Origin: an uncultured Desulfomonile sp.
GTDB lineage: Bacteria > Desulfobacterota > Desulfomonilia > Desulfomonilales > Desulfomonilaceae
Length of the DNA stretch: 10,282 nucleotides
Direction of reading: 5' to 3'
Assembly (NCBI GenBank): GCA_903920415.1
Contig: CAIXMD010000469.1
Span: 1 to 10,282, forward strand
Shown: positions 1 through 6,282 of the stretch, one piece after another
How the letters are laid out: each line of letters starts with the position of its first letter
How positions within the stretch are numbered: position 1 is the first letter of the stretch
Position numbers and translations under genes: made by a program
Notes under the pieces: generated by a model
Told to the model about the DNA's origin: nothing
Database searches by the model: none
What the model saw: the letters and a program-made list of their open reading frames with translations, nothing else

Positions 1-1
1 A

Positions 2-2038
2 GAAGTAATAAGTCTCACCAATTTAAAGATCTTTCAAAAGAAAGGAGACCAGTTCGGGAACTATCCCGCCGTCAGGTCTGACAATGGAGTTTTGCAGCTT
101 CCTGACACGCCGGACCTGGAAAAGATGCGTAAAGCCTTACCAGAAATGGATCTCCTTGTTTCTCCAGACCTGAAAACGGTCGGGGTTTTGATTCGAATTC
201 ATGAGCGATGGAAGTATGATGCTGAGGCTATCGAACAGCTTGTTGCCGCCGTGGAAGCTGTTGTCAAGAGCAATATGCTCAGTGGTTCGGAGAGCAGAAT
301 CATCGGAAATGCCGTGCTTCGGCAAGCCATCCTGAATTACAGCATCCGCACAGCCATTATTTTCGGAATCCTGTGTACCATCATTTGCAGCGTTGTGACA
401 GTATATATTTTCAAAAGCATCAAGGTTACGGTTGTAACCATGTTGATTCTTGGTCTGTGCGTGTTATGGGTTCTTGGCATTATGGCCCTGATGAGAATCC
501 CGTTGAATGCTGCCACGGGTCTGTCGTTCGGCCTGATCCTGATTACAAGCTTGGAGATCGTCATTCACATGGTGGCTCGGTTTAACCAGTTCCATTTAAT
601 CGAGAAAGACAGAATCGAAGCTGTAAGACAAACCGTGCGCTACTTGGCTCGGCCCTGCCTGATTTCTTCAGCTACCACCGCGGTCGGCTTCGGGTCGTGC
701 ATGGTGACTTCAATTCCAATGGTATTTCAGTTAGGCCTCATCATGTCGCTGGGAATAACCATTTCCTTTTGCCTGGCCATGATTCTGACTCCAACTGTTC
801 TTATCACCATGAAATCACTAGATGTTCCTGTGCAAGAAGGCTCATCGGAGGATGTGCTGTCGCGAATTCTTGAAAAAGTTAGAATAGCGATATCTAATCA
901 TTATCGTTTATTTACCGTCATAGGATTTACTATCGCCGCTATCATGTTTGCCGGTGCACCTTTTATTCGCACTGATCCCCAGATCTTGCGTCAGTTGGGC
1001 CCATCAAGCCCGGAGGTCAAAGATATAGGATTTGTCGAATCAAATCTGACAAGTGTTCATTCCCTGCAGTTGATGTTGGAATCGGAAGATAATGCTTTCA
1101 AAAAGCCTGAGGTCTGGAAGAAGGTGAAAGATCTGGAAAAGAGCCTGGCTGAGATACCTGAGGTGGTGACCACGGATTCTCTCCTGCCCTTCCTGGAATA
1201 TATGCATAGCCTTTTTGAAAGTCGCTCCTCCCAAAAAGTCGATTTGTTGACGACTCCCGGGGTTATTCCTCAGCTACTCGTTGTTACAGCTCTCAATCCT
1301 GAAGGAAAACGTTTGATCAGGGGGCGGCTTGATGACGCTTTTGGAACGCTCCGCATCTCAGTCCGCATAAAGAATTCTCCATCAACGTCAATCTTGGATA
1401 CTATTGAGGAAGTTCGTTCCAAGGCCGATGGCGTTATGAAGGGTCTTGCACGAACCACTGTTACAGGAGAACCAGTAGTCGTTGCAGCTCAGGGGGAAGA
1501 ACTCGTAAAATCAGAAATTTATTCAATGTTCATCGCGATTGCAATTATCACCATTTTGATGATGATTCAGATGGGTACTCCTCTATTTGGGCTGATCAGC
1601 CTGATTCCCAATATCCCACCCCTGGCGACTGTGTTTGGAATTATGGGTTGGTTGAAAATTCCCCTGGACGGTGTGACCGTTTTTGCAGCCACTGTTGCCA
1701 TTGGACTGGCGGTAGACAACACGATTCATTTCGTAGCACAGTTAAAGAGAGAGATAAAACTTAACCCCGGTTTGGGCGTCGAGAAGTGTATGTTCCGAGC
1801 TTACAGTCTCGCTGCAAAGCCCATGGCATCCTGGTCCCTCGTCACCTTGTTGGGTTTTCTGGCCCTTTTGGTAACACCCTTCCAGGCTGCAGTCTATTTC
1901 GGTATTTTAATATCATCGGCTATCATGATGGGTATATTCGGGGACCTCGTCTTCATGCAGTCCATGATCCTTACCTTCCCTGCTGTCAGGAAACTGATCA
2001 GAAAACTGATTGACAAGGAGATAGCTGCCCAAAAGTGA
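2..2038 (+). CDS. RND/MMPL-family exporter, 5' end outside the window
   Basis: Inner-membrane proton-driven exporter of the COG1033 / MMPL-SSD type; the substrate cannot be told from sequence. The frame is open from base 2 without a stop, so the TTG at 92 is not a real start and the true N-terminus (first membrane segment and most of the first periplasmic loop) lies to the left. About 678 residues are visible. Counting from base 92, hydrophobic segments lie near residues 87-107, 112-134, 142-162, 188-208 and 212-240, a linker follows, then a segment at 273-291, a second periplasmic domain at about 293-475, and five more segments at 477-630. This is the usual duplicated 6+6 layout. The second half carries the family's TM4 motif GLAVDNTIHF with Asp542; the equivalent place in the first half reads TSLEIVIHM, with Glu155 instead of Asp. 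The gene ends with TGA 218 bases before glucokinase. No clear terminator hairpin follows, only a T-run. Confidence 0.9.
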   Translation, partial: EVISLTNLKIFQKKGDQFGNYPAVRSDNGVLQLPDTPDLEKMRKALPEMDLLVSPDLKTVGVLIRIHERWKYDAEAIEQLVAAVEAVVKSNMLSGSESRIIGNAVLRQAILNYSIRTAIIFGILCTIICSVVTVYIFKSIKVTVVTMLILGLCVLWVLGIMALMRIPLNAATGLSFGLILITSLEIVIHMVARFNQFHLIEKDRIEAVRQTVRYLARPCLISSATTAVGFGSCMVTSIPMVFQLGLIMSLGITISFCLAMILTPTVLITMKSLDVPVQEGSSEDVLSRILEKVRIAISNHYRLFTVIGFTIAAIMFAGAPFIRTDPQILRQLGPSSPEVKDIGFVESNLTSVHSLQLMLESEDNAFKKPEVWKKVKDLEKSLAEIPEVVTTDSLLPFLEYMHSLFESRSSQKVDLLTTPGVIPQLLVVTALNPEGKRLIRGRLDDAFGTLRISVRIKNSPSTSILDTIEEVRSKADGVMKGLARTTVTGEPVVVAAQGEELVKSEIYSMFIAIAIITILMMIQMGTPLFGLISLIPNIPPLATVFGIMGWLKIPLDGVTVFAATVAIGLAVDNTIHFVAQLKREIKLNPGLGVEKCMFRAYSLAAKPMASWSLVTLLGFLALLVTPFQAAVYFGILISSAIMMGIFGDLVFMQSMILTFPAVRKLIRKLIDKEIAAQK

Positions 2039-2122
2039 CATTTTTTTCATGAAGAACGCTGTTTTTCGATGCTGTGGACTTCCCAAGACTCGGTAAGTTT
2101 CCTAATTCCCGGTAGAAGAACC

Positions 2123-2233
2123 TCAAAACTGGCCTTTTTCAATCAGTTCTTCAAGTTTTTCTGTGGGTAATTTTTCCCATGACTCGAGAGTTTCAGCCAC
2201 GACTTGTCCACATTTAAACGGTGAAAGCCCCAT
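2123..2233 (-). CDS. Possible 36-residue protein or gene remnant (unrecognised)
   Basis: A reading frame antisense to its neighbours, in the gap between the exporter and glucokinase. The translation starts MGLSPFKCGQVVAETLESWE and ends LEELIEKGQF, an amphipathic, Glu/Lys/Leu-rich helix-like tail that looks more like real protein than random sequence. The frame stays open upstream of this ATG as far as a stop at 2270-2272, inside the glucokinase start, so it may be the 3' remnant of a larger gene that lost its front. No Shine-Dalgarno is visible before the ATG at 2233, which argues against translation as it stands. I do not recognise a family. It could equally be chance. Confidence 0.25.
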   Translation of the reverse strand: MGLSPFKCGQVVAETLESWEKLPTEKLEELIEKGQF

Positions 2234-2255
2234 CGACTGAAAGTATGGAAGCGAA

Positions 2256-3257
2256 ATGAATCCAATCGATCACACGGAGTTCGTGCTTGCTGGGGATATT
2301 GGAGGAACCAAGACTATCCTCGCGCTTTTCAGCCCTGATAAAAAAAGGCCTACTCCGATTATCATGGAGACCTATTCCAGTAGAGATGCTTCGTCTCTGG
2401 AAGAACTCATTAAGGTTTTCCTCACACGCCATAACGGGACAGTTCTTTGTGCCTGCTTCGGCATTCCCGGCCCTGTCACGAAAGGTTCAGTGAAAACAAC
2501 GAATCTTCCGTGGATCGTTTCGGAAAGCACATTAAGACAACGCTTCAAATGGGAACGTGTGCGGATTCTTAATGACTTGGCGGCTACCACAGCTTCTCTC
2601 GCGGTTCTCCAAGAGTCCGAACTATTGGAACTTAATCGAGGCAACATCGATCCTGGAGGGACTGTCGGGATCGTAGCTCCGGGGACTGGATTGGGCATGG
2701 CGCTGCTGGTATTTCTTGAGGGAAAAGGTTATCCGATTCAATCCGAAGGCGGTCACGTGGATTTTTCCCCGAGAAACACAATTGAAATTGCCTTGTTACA
2801 AGACCTCTTCGCTTCTCATCTCAGTGTGGAACGTTTGGTGTCTGGTCCGGGCATTTTCACACTCTATTCGTGGCTCAAAGGGTACCGCAGTCATAGTGAG
2901 CCAAGCTGGCTGCAGGAACGCTTCAGGCTTGGTGATGCTTCGCAAGTTGTCTCGGAAGCTGCCTTAGTAGAGAAGGAGCCTCTCTGTGTTGAGACTCTCG
3001 ATATGTTCGTCTCCCTACTGGGGGCTACTGCAGGCAATCTGGCGCTGACGGGCATGACTACCGGCGGCATCTATCTGGGTGGTGGGATATGCCCTAAGAT
3101 CCTGCCGAAACTGAAAGATACAGGGTTCATGAAAGCATTCACAGCCAAGGGACGGTTCGAGGAATTCCTTTCCGGAATTCCTGTTCAAGTTATTCTTAAC
3201 GAAAACGCGGCTTTGCTTGGGGCTGCTTGTTACGCCCTGGATCTTTTGGATAAGTAG
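2256..3257 (+). CDS. glk: Glucokinase (proteobacterial Glk family)
   Basis: Cytoplasmic ATP-dependent glucokinase (EC 2.7.1.2, PF02685 type) making glucose-6-phosphate. The 333 residues match the usual length of about 320-340. Visible motifs are the N-terminal phosphate-binding loop GDIGGTKT (13-20), FGIPGPV (68-74), TNLPW (82-86), ILNDLAA (104-110) with Asn106 and the catalytic-base Asp107, the ATP-site glycine loop PGTGLGMALL (142-151), the sugar-binding EGGHVDF (164-170) with Glu164 and His167, VERLVSGPG (191-199) with Glu192, and TGGIYLGGGI (269-278). All residues expected for glucose and ATP binding are present. The start at 2256 is preceded by a GGAAGCG-like ribosome site a few bases upstream; a closer ATG at 2244 runs straight into a stop. 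It stands alone between an exporter and an accessory island, with no other sugar gene in view. PF02685 is preferred over a ROK-type kinase because of the EGGHVDF motif and the lack of a ROK zinc-cysteine cluster. Confidence 0.92.
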   Translation: MNPIDHTEFVLAGDIGGTKTILALFSPDKKRPTPIIMETYSSRDASSLEELIKVFLTRHNGTVLCACFGIPGPVTKGSVKTTNLPWIVSESTLRQRFKWERVRILNDLAATTASLAVLQESELLELNRGNIDPGGTVGIVAPGTGLGMALLVFLEGKGYPIQSEGGHVDFSPRNTIEIALLQDLFASHLSVERLVSGPGIFTLYSWLKGYRSHSEPSWLQERFRLGDASQVVSEAALVEKEPLCVETLDMFVSLLGATAGNLALTGMTTGGIYLGGGICPKILPKLKDTGFMKAFTAKGRFEEFLSGIPVQVILNENAALLGAACYALDLLDK

Positions 3258-3457
3258 GGTCGACAGTCTGATCGCAATTGCTATTTTGAGTTCTACGATG
3301 AAACATTTTACAGGGAGACTCCTTGGCCCAGACCCGAACGATGCCCCCATAGACAAAGCAATCGACTTTGGTTTGAAGGTTTTGTTGATGCCCCCTCATG
3401 AATTTTCGCTTGCGTAGCCTCGTCAACTGCAACTGCTTGATAGGCAAACTCTTGGCC
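3258..3457. other. Gap between glucokinase and the toxin-antitoxin pair
   Basis: About 200 bases between convergent genes. Two plus-strand frames stay open: one from an ATG at 3298 to a TAG at 3415-3417 (39 residues, beginning MKHFTGRLLGPDPNDAP), and one directly continuing the glucokinase frame after its stop to a TGA near 3402. Neither has a Shine-Dalgarno or a recognisable family, and both cannot be coding. I see no strong terminator hairpin. It may be the eroded left edge of the accessory island. Confidence 0.3.
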
Positions 3458-3808
3458 TCATGAGCGGGCTATACGAACTTGGCTTTCTGTAACAACCACA
3501 AAACCATTTGCTAACTGATTCGCATAGCCTTTTAACAGCCGTCGGAGAGAGGCAATCTTATTCGCCGCCCGTTCATTTCTAAGGCGAAGAAACACAACGC
3601 CTTTGTGCGGGCGTCGCTCTCGGTAGATTTTCTCGCCAAAGTCCTTGTCATTCGTAATCAAAATCCAATTCTCCACAAATGCTTTCTGAACGATGTCGTC
3701 GTCATCCATGCCGCGTCCTTCCTCATAAACCGACCAAACTTGGTGCTTTTGCTCACGCAACCACTGCGCCACCGCCGGTCCTGTGCATTCGTCCACAAGG
3801 AAACGCAT
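3458..3808 (-). CDS. DUF5615 PIN-like protein (putative toxin)
   Basis: 116-residue PIN-like protein of the DUF5615 / Mut7-C group, a family commonly encoded directly after DUF433 proteins and treated as the toxin (putative RNase) of a VapBC-like pair. Acidic positions expected for a PIN-like metal site are present: FLVDE near the N-terminus (Asp6, Glu7), a run of four Asp at 35-38, and the signature ITNDKDFG at 51-58 (Asp54, Asp56). Length is normal and the gene appears intact. Its ATG at 3808 directly follows the TAA of the upstream gene with no bases between, implying translational coupling; a GGAG-like ribosome site lies inside the end of that gene. RNase activity is inferred from family membership only. 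Confidence 0.85.
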   Translation of the reverse strand: MRFLVDECTGPAVAQWLREQKHQVWSVYEEGRGMDDDDIVQKAFVENWILITNDKDFGEKIYRERRPHKGVVFLRLRNERAANKIASLRRLLKGYANQLANGFVVVTESQVRIARS

Positions 3809-4057
3809 TTATGCCGGCTCCGCTACCAACGGCATGAAAGACGTGCTCGCCAGCGAGTTGGTGGCAAACAGAAGACATGCCTGAATATCTTCCTGAACGA
3901 GTCCTTTGTATTCTTCCAGAATCTCTGTAACCGTTGCACCGTGTGCCAGCAGATTCAGGATATACTCTACTGTCAGACGCGTTCCCTTGATCACTGGCTT
4001 TCCCACCATCACTTTGGGATTCAGCACAATGCGTTCGAGTAGTTCTTGCTCTGTCAT
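3809..4057 (-). CDS. DUF433 protein (putative antitoxin)
   Basis: 82-residue DUF433 protein, a small helix-turn-helix-like family usually paired with DUF5615 and taken to be the antitoxin and autoregulator. The family core is visible: NPKVMVGKPVIKGTRLTVEY (13-32), followed by an ILNLLAHGAT segment and EILEEYKGLVQEDIQACL, which reads as the helical part. The frame can be extended to an ATG at 4120, but I chose 4057 because a strong AGGAGA site sits 7 bases before it and family proteins begin close to this point. It forms a two-gene unit with the downstream PIN-like gene (zero spacing). The pair lies just beyond an attC-like palindrome, which fits acquisition by transfer. Neutralisation of the partner is known for such pairs in general, not shown here. 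Confidence 0.87.
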   Translation of the reverse strand: MTEQELLERIVLNPKVMVGKPVIKGTRLTVEYILNLLAHGATVTEILEEYKGLVQEDIQACLLFATNSLASTSFMPLVAEPA

Positions 4058-4064
4058 CGCTTTA

Positions 4065-4070
4065 TCTCCT
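4065..4070 (-). promoter_or_regulatory. Shine-Dalgarno of the DUF433 gene
   Basis: AGGAGA on the minus strand, 7 bases before the ATG at 4057. It decides the start in favour of 4057 over the in-frame ATG at 4120, which has no comparable site. Confidence 0.75.
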
Positions 4071-4139
4071 ATTCGTATTGCACAACCACTGTGTTCCTGG
4101 AGACAGCTTTTGGTCTTCAAAGTGGTGTGAACTTTGTCT

Positions 4140-4207
4140 GCCTAACGGTCGCGATCAGCCGTTCGCGGAGCGCCGGCGGAGAAAATCGGCTGCACGCAGA
4201 GTTGACC
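4140..4207 (-). repeat. Degenerate attC-like imperfect palindrome
   Basis: Read on the plus strand, this begins GCCTAAC (4140-4146, a perfect RYYYAAC box), contains CAGCCG (4156-4161) and its reverse complement CGGCTG (4187-4192) around a 25-base centre, and ends GTTGACC (4201-4207), six of seven matches to GTTRRRY. CGGTC (4146-4150) can also pair with GACCG (4204-4208). Box order, the 68-base size and the imperfect dyad resemble an integron attC site. On the minus strand the perfect box is GTTAGGC and faces the toxin-antitoxin pair, as an attC faces the next cassette. The centre is GC-rich. Only one such site is visible and no integrase is present, so it may instead be a dispersed intergenic repeat or a relic. 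Confidence 0.4.
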
Positions 4208-4224
4208 GGCGAGATGTTCTTGTT

Positions 4225-4443
4225 TCACTTTCTATCAGAGCCTGCCAGCGCAGCGCCAACACCAAGCGATGCTGCGACAACATGGACAAGTGTGCCGCTA
4301 TCCACACCCAACACTGATATGAACCCCGCTTTTCTTCCCTGGCTTGTGCTTCTTGCAATGATGTAAATCTGGTTTGGCCCTGGCATGATGATAAGGGCCA
4401 AGGCCGTGACGCAAAAAAGCAATAGTGTCTCCGTACTGATCAT
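4225..4443 (-). pseudogene. Truncated LysE/RhtB-family amino-acid exporter (N-terminus only)
   Basis: 72 residues matching the first third of LysE/RhtB exporters, which are normally about 200-210 residues with six membrane segments. The start MISTETLLLFCVTALALIIM, then PGPNQIYIIARS and GRKAGFISVLGV, are the family's first membrane segment and the PGPN-x-G...AGF signature region. Likeness stops near residue 67 (about base 4240), after which a few unrelated codons lead to a stop beside the attC-like palindrome. The front is intact, with ATG at 4443 and a GGAG site 9 bases upstream, so it may still be translated as a dead fragment. The missing two thirds are nowhere in the window, which points to deletion or replacement by the incoming toxin-antitoxin segment rather than a point mutation. 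Confidence 0.75.
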
Positions 4444-4462
4444 GATTCATTCTCCAGGGTTA

Positions 4463-4639
4463 TTATGACACGCCGTCAAGATTGCAGCCGCCCGACAGAG
4501 CCCTTCGAATGAGGTCAACCGAAAATGGCTTCCCATGCGCAGGATAGATTGTTTCTGCACCCGCATCCACCAACAATTCCCAACTTTCTCTTACCTTTCG
4601 CAGCCTGCTCGTTTTGTCAATCCTGCCTTTGGTCAGCAT
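4463..4639 (-). pseudogene. C-terminal fragment of a metallo-beta-lactamase-fold hydrolase
   Basis: A 58-codon frame ending in TAA at 4463-4465 whose translation contains RESWELLVDAGAETIYPAHG, then KPFSVDLIRRAL. This is the hallmark C-terminal part of metallo-beta-lactamase-fold hydrolases: a helix with a conserved Trp, then IYPAHGKPF with the late metal-ligand His. The catalytic HxHxDH region and the rest of the N-terminal domain are absent; a stop lies just upstream of the ATG at 4639, so only about a quarter of a normal gene is left. The stop is about 20 bases before the start of the truncated LysE gene on the same strand, so the two may once have formed an operon. Translation as it stands is unlikely. 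Confidence 0.65.
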
Positions 4640-4651
4640 CTGCGATACCCG

Positions 4652-4831
4652 TCAGCGGTGAGGAACCAAGAAACGGCCCGCGGTGATTGCCTGATCTCTG
4701 ACACAAAATAGCTGCACCCCAACGATAAGGTCACCCTCTGTAATTTCGTGCTTTCGATATTTCGCATATGCTTCCTCATGCAAATATTTACAAGCTGAGA
4801 CATCTACAGTTCCGTTTTGGCAGTCGGTCAG
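4652..4831 (-). pseudogene. Unrecognised C-terminal gene fragment
   Basis: An open frame of about 59 codons ending in TGA at 4652-4654, running back into the stop region of the PDDEXK nuclease gene. The translation includes KYLHEEAYAKYRKHEITEGD and then LIVGVQLFCVRDQAITAGRF, which has the mix of charged and hydrophobic blocks typical of real protein. There is no suitable start at its front, so it looks like the 3' end of a gene whose 5' part was replaced by the nuclease gene. It is in a different frame from the metallo-beta-lactamase fragment that follows. It could be another segment of the same broken gene after a frameshift, but I see no beta-lactamase-fold motif in it. Family unknown. Confidence 0.35.
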
Positions 4832-5907
4832 TCCCCCTCCTCCATCTCGCCGCTGAATCGCACACGTGAAAGTTCAACCGCCCGGTGCAGTTTTTCCGCG
4901 AGCAACTTGCGGGGCGGCAGCTCAACCAGGTATTCGGCGACATGGATTCCAGCGCCGCCCAGTTCGAGCAATTCGATCTGCTCCTGTTTTTTGCCGGCGC
5001 AGAGGATCATGCCCAGGGGCGACTCCTCGCCCTGCTTACGTTCGTATTTGTCCAGCCAGCGCAGATACAGCTCCATTTGTCCCTTGTGCTCGGGGCGGAA
5101 CTTGTCCAGCTTGAGTTCAATGGCGACCAGGCGGCGCAGATCCCGGTGGTAAAAGAGAAGGTCCAGGTAAAAGTCATCCTCATCGACGGTAATCCGCTTC
5201 TGGCGGGCGACAAAGGTGAACCCGACACCCAGTTCCAGGATGAACGTCTCCATCTCCCGCACAATCGCGGCCTCCAGGTCTTTTTCCTGAAAGGCGCCTT
5301 TCAGGCCCAGGAAATCGAGAAAATATGGATCGCGAAAGACCAGGTCCGGGGTGAGTTTGTCCTCTTCGCGCAGGGCGTCAAGTTCGATACGACCCAGGTC
5401 TTCGGGTTTTTTCGACAGGGCGGTGCGCTCGTAGAGCATGGAGCCGATTCTTTTCTGAAGGGTTCGGGTGCTCCAGCGTTCAATCCGGCACATCTCAGCG
5501 TAAAAGTCCCGCTGAAGGGAATCCTGAAGGTAGATGATGGAGAGGAAATGGGTCCAGCTCAATTGTCTCATCAGTGCTGAGACAATCCGGTCATCGGGAA
5601 AGGCCTCGGCAAAACGAAGCATGTGCCGCAGGCTTTTTTCGGAGAATCCTCTCCCATAATCCGCCTCCAATTGTCGCGCCAGCGATACGACAATCTCTTT
5701 GCCGTAATCTGCCCGCCCGCCTTTGAGAATTTCCTCGTTGATCCGCTTGCCGATGCGCCAGTAAAGCATGGTCAGGGCGGCGTTGACCGTAACAGCAACA
5801 CCTTGCCGGGTCTCCTCGATCATACGGCGGAGGTCTTCCAGAAGCGGAGGCAATGCCACGGGCGGCACAGGTTCCATTTTCACCAAGTCGCGTTTTCTGA
5901 TCGTCAT
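4828..5907 (-). CDS. YhcG/DUF1016-family PDDEXK nuclease
   Basis: 359-residue protein of the YhcG / DUF1016 type, cytoplasmic. The N-terminal domain (about 20-170; LYWRIGKRINEEIL at 48-61, YGKEIV at 68-73, FSEKSLRHMLRFAEAFPD at 88-105, LSWTHF at 116-121) is the DUF1016_N helical, probably DNA-binding part. The C-terminal domain (about 180-345) is a PDDEXK nuclease fold with DLVFRDPYFLDFLGL (188-202), Asp249 in FYLDLLFYH, and Glu264-x-Lys266 in VAIELKLDKF, followed by GQMELYL. The catalytic set looks complete and length is normal. ATG at 5907 has a GGAGAG site directly upstream. Relatives occur beside type I restriction genes and mobile elements, but no methylase or helicase partner is in view. 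The gene is markedly more GC-rich than its flanks, suggesting recent transfer, and its tail overlaps an eroded fragment. It lies 21 bases after a 30-codon frame and could be cotranscribed from the promoter at 6199-6227. Confidence 0.9.
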   Translation of the reverse strand: MTIRKRDLVKMEPVPPVALPPLLEDLRRMIEETRQGVAVTVNAALTMLYWRIGKRINEEILKGGRADYGKEIVVSLARQLEADYGRGFSEKSLRHMLRFAEAFPDDRIVSALMRQLSWTHFLSIIYLQDSLQRDFYAEMCRIERWSTRTLQKRIGSMLYERTALSKKPEDLGRIELDALREEDKLTPDLVFRDPYFLDFLGLKGAFQEKDLEAAIVREMETFILELGVGFTFVARQKRITVDEDDFYLDLLFYHRDLRRLVAIELKLDKFRPEHKGQMELYLRWLDKYERKQGEESPLGMILCAGKKQEQIELLELGGAGIHVAEYLVELPPRKLLAEKLHRAVELSRVRFSGEMEEGD

Positions 5908-5928
5908 CGCTCTCCATCCGATACTTTA

Positions 5929-6021
5929 TCATCCTCGGTCGTCGCGATCAAAACTCAGAGGATACATGTCTTCCGTGATTGGTTCGAGAACAAAGCCTTC
6001 GTAAGATATGCTATTTCTCAT
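5929..6021 (-). pseudogene. Short frame resembling a truncated GNAT acetyltransferase N-terminus
   Basis: A 30-codon frame, MRNSISYEGFVLEPITEDMY then PLSFDRDDRG, ending in TGA directly followed by TAA. Its ATG overlaps the end of the restored frame of the upstream gene (stop at 6011-6013) by 11 bases, a typical operon overlap. The pattern of a short hydrophobic strand followed by xxFD and acidic residues resembles the beginning of toxin-type GNAT acetyltransferases, where FDCGDxDLNxF follows at this point; here it breaks off right after FD. This is inferred from a short match and is weak. It could instead be a genuine 30-residue peptide. It lies 21 bases before the PDDEXK nuclease gene. Confidence 0.35.
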
Positions 6022-6176
6022 TCTTTATAGCGTCTTCACGAATTTGTTTTCGAACCTTTTCATGTTTGGTAACTTTTTAATGGAATTTTAACTGCCTGAT
6101 CTTCAAGAAGCATCCTGAGAAAATTTGCGGCCTCTTTTCCTTTTAGCACTGGTGTGAGGTTTATAGGGGCTGCCAT
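6011..6176 (-). pseudogene. Small antitoxin-like protein gene with a frameshift
   Basis: Starts at ATG 6176 behind a strong GAGGAGAG ribosome site and a good promoter. As read, it gives MAAPINLTPVLKGKEAANFL and stops after 38 residues at 6060-6062. If one base is removed from the five-base A-run (plus-strand T-run 6074-6078), the frame continues as VTKHEKVRKQIREDAIKNEK to TAG at 6011-6013, giving a natural-looking 54-residue protein with a highly charged helical tail. The front (PI-x-x-TPVLKGKEAxxF) resembles small proteins I associate with the first position of two-gene toxin-antitoxin units, an attribution from memory that needs a search. The single-base change in a homopolymer may be a true mutation, a sequencing error or programmed slippage. 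Confidence 0.5.
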
Positions 6177-6198
6177 GATCGATCTCTCCTCTATCGTT

Positions 6199-6227
6199 AC
6201 CATATATATTTCCGACGAAATTGACAA
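6199..6227 (-). promoter_or_regulatory. Sigma70-type promoter for the small-gene/nuclease unit
   Basis: On the minus strand, TTGTCA (6222-6227), a 17-base spacer and TATGGT (6199-6204). The expected start of transcription, about 15 bases before ATG 6176, leaves a short leader containing the GAGGAGAG site. It would drive the frameshifted small gene, the 30-codon frame and possibly the PDDEXK nuclease. Confidence 0.5.
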
Positions 6228-6253
6228 TCATCGATCATTGGCTGCTGTAGAAC

Positions 6254-6282
6254 TTGAGATTGTGAGATTTGCCGTGTAAAGT
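6254..6282 (+). promoter_or_regulatory. Weak candidate promoter upstream of the CitE-like gene
   Basis: TTGAGA (6254-6259), a 17-base spacer and TAAAGT (6277-6282), about 170 bases before the start of the lyase gene. The rest of the gap up to 6451 shows no gene and no convincing regulatory motif. Both hexamers deviate from consensus, so this is tentative. Confidence 0.25.

Noticed and set aside
92..94. TTG at 92 as the exporter start
   Set aside because: The frame is open to the left edge and the upstream residues (such as VISLTNLKIF) read as periplasmic-loop sequence of the same protein.
2036..2060. Rho-independent terminator after the exporter
   Set aside because: There is a T-run but no stable GC-rich hairpin before it.
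2372..2698. Minus-strand 108-codon frame inside glucokinase
   Set aside because: Glucokinase motifs occupy the plus strand throughout; no ribosome site or domain on the minus strand.
3605..4042. Plus-strand open frame of 145 codons over the toxin-antitoxin pair
   Set aside because: The opposite strand encodes clear DUF5615 and DUF433 proteins with a shared junction and ribosome sites; the plus frame has neither.
4058..4120. N-terminal extension of the DUF433 protein from the ATG at 4120
   Set aside because: No ribosome site there, the added residues do not look like the family, and a strong AGGAGA site supports 4057.
4885..5580. Long plus-strand open frame (231 codons) opposite the nuclease gene
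   Set aside because: It is antisense to a well-supported PDDEXK gene, has no family motifs, and arises from the GC-rich codon pattern of the real gene.
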